A DNA stretch of 64,000 nucleotides from Blautia sp. Marseille-P3087 (GTDB lineage: Bacteria; Bacillota; Clostridia; Lachnospirales; Lachnospiraceae). Below are positions 63,287 through 64,000 of the stretch, piece after piece (position 1 is the first letter of the stretch; each line of letters starts with the position of its first letter). Location: assembly GCF_900120195.1 (NCBI RefSeq), contig NZ_LT635539.1, positions 915,257-979,256 on the forward strand. The letters are read 5' to 3'. Position numbers and translations under genes: made by a program. The notes under the pieces were generated by a model that saw only the letters and a program-made list of their open reading frames with translations, ran no database searches and was not told the DNA's origin.

Positions 63287-64000
63287 TTATGCTTCCATGA
63301 TGATCGGCAGGATCATCGGACTTCTCTTTGTTCTCTTCCATAGGAAATCACTGAGTGCATCTTTCACTACATTTTTGATCTTGCCCCAGTCTGTGATGTT
63401 GCGGTCCAGGCAGGAATCAAGTGCATTCTCAACAACTTCTTTTGCATGTTCCATCAGATCCTCAGATTCTCTTACATATACGAAACCTCTGGATACGATA
63501 TCCGGTCCTGCAAGAACAACGTTGCTGTGTCGCTCCAGTGTCATGACAACGATCATAATGCCGTCTTCTGCAAGGTGCTGACGGTCACGAAGGACAATGT
63601 TTCCGACATCACCGACACCAAGACCGTCTACAAGAATTGCTCCTGTCTGAACGGATCCTGTTACCTGAGCACTGTTTTCATCCATTTCAAGAACGTTGCC
63701 GGATGCAAGGATAAAGATATTTTCTTTCGGGATACCGAGATCCTCAACCACATGTTTCTGTGCGGTCAGATGGCGGTATTCACCATGAACCGGAATTGCA
63801 TATTTCGGTCTTACCAGTGAATAGATCAGCTTGATTTCTTCCTGGCATGCATGTCCTGATACATGAACATCCTGGAAAATAACTTTTGCCCCTTTCATAG
63901 ACAGTTCGTTGATAACCTTTGACACGGCTTTTTCGTTTCCTGGAATCGGGTTGGAACTGAAAATGATCGTATCGTTTGGTTTAATTGTAATTTTCTTGTG
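63287..64000 (-). CDS. rnj: Ribonuclease J, C-terminal part (5' end outside window)
   Basis: The frame is open to base 64000, 25 codons before the GTG at 63925, with IKPNDTIIFSSNPIPGNEKA as in metallo-beta-lactamase RNases. VHVSGHACQEE gives a late active-site His, and ALDSCLDRN...WGKIKNVVKDALSDFLWKRTKRSPMILPIIMEA is the RNase J C-terminal domain. Processes and degrades mRNA from 5' ends and internally. 34 bp upstream of the MltG-like gene. Confidence 0.95.
   Translation of the reverse strand, partial: HKKITIKPNDTIIFSSNPIPGNEKAVSKVINELSMKGAKVIFQDVHVSGHACQEEIKLIYSLVRPKYAIPVHGEYRHLTAQKHVVEDLGIPKENIFILASGNVLEMDENSAQVTGSVQTGAILVDGLGVGDVGNIVLRDRQHLAEDGIMIVVMTLERHSNVVLAGPDIVSRGFVYVRESEDLMEHAKEVVENALDSCLDRNITDWGKIKNVVKDALSDFLWKRTKRSPMILPIIMEA

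Overview
The window looks like chromosome of a Gram-positive, endospore-lineage gut Clostridia, most likely Lachnospiraceae. The evidence is moderate GC with A/T-rich intergenic DNA, strong AGGAGG-type ribosome sites, a SigK-type sigma factor, YesM/YesN-type sugar regulators, a CspB-like subtilase, a PPi-type phosphofructokinase, and DUF5716/DUF5717/DUF5722/DUF951 proteins. Genus cannot be fixed from this sequence alone. No rRNA, tRNA, CRISPR array, insertion sequence or prophage gene was seen. Both edges cut genes: glycogen phosphorylase on the left and ribonuclease J on the right.

Layout. 0-10 kb: glgP, then a carbohydrate ABC uptake locus (binding protein, two permeases, response regulator, histidine kinase, second binding lipoprotein). 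Upstream of it lie a perfect 30-bp palindrome and an unexplained row of short motifs spaced about 53 bp apart. 10-13.5 kb: HdeD-like membrane protein, ThrE-like exporter and an unrecognised protein. 13.6-39.3 kb: a leftward block of 13 genes behind three separate cobalamin-type riboswitches, each with a near-consensus promoter and a terminator. 39.3-57.9 kb: mostly housekeeping genes (TIM-barrel protein, DUF951, sirtuin, sortase B, PFK, purine permease, class II aldolase, subtilase, Lgt, arginase-like, FBA), plus two broken transporter genes and the DUF5717/DUF5716/TPR operon. 57.9-64 kb: SigK-like sigma factor, secreted DUF5722 protein, TrhP-like U32 peptidase, O-methyltransferase, MltG-like stub and RNase J.

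The main discovery candidate is the 13.6-39.3 kb block. It joins a complete ECF importer (S component, fused double ATPase, T component) to at least four exported proteins with DUF4430-type domains. DUF4430 is the domain family that forms the C-terminal domain of animal intrinsic factor and transcobalamin. One lipoprotein carries this domain alone, and the next gene, overlapping by 4 bp, is a lipoprotein with prenyltransferase-type alpha/alpha-barrel repeats. The pair resembles intrinsic factor split into two polypeptides. A 1702-residue membrane-anchored protein contains a PQQ-type beta-propeller, the fold class used by the Bacteroidetes cobalamin binder BtuG. A MoxR/DUF58/transglutaminase-like trio, whose transglutaminase nucleophile position is serine, sits inside the same operon. 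I infer a cell-surface corrinoid capture and import system. Riboswitch ligand and transport substrate are inferred, not shown.
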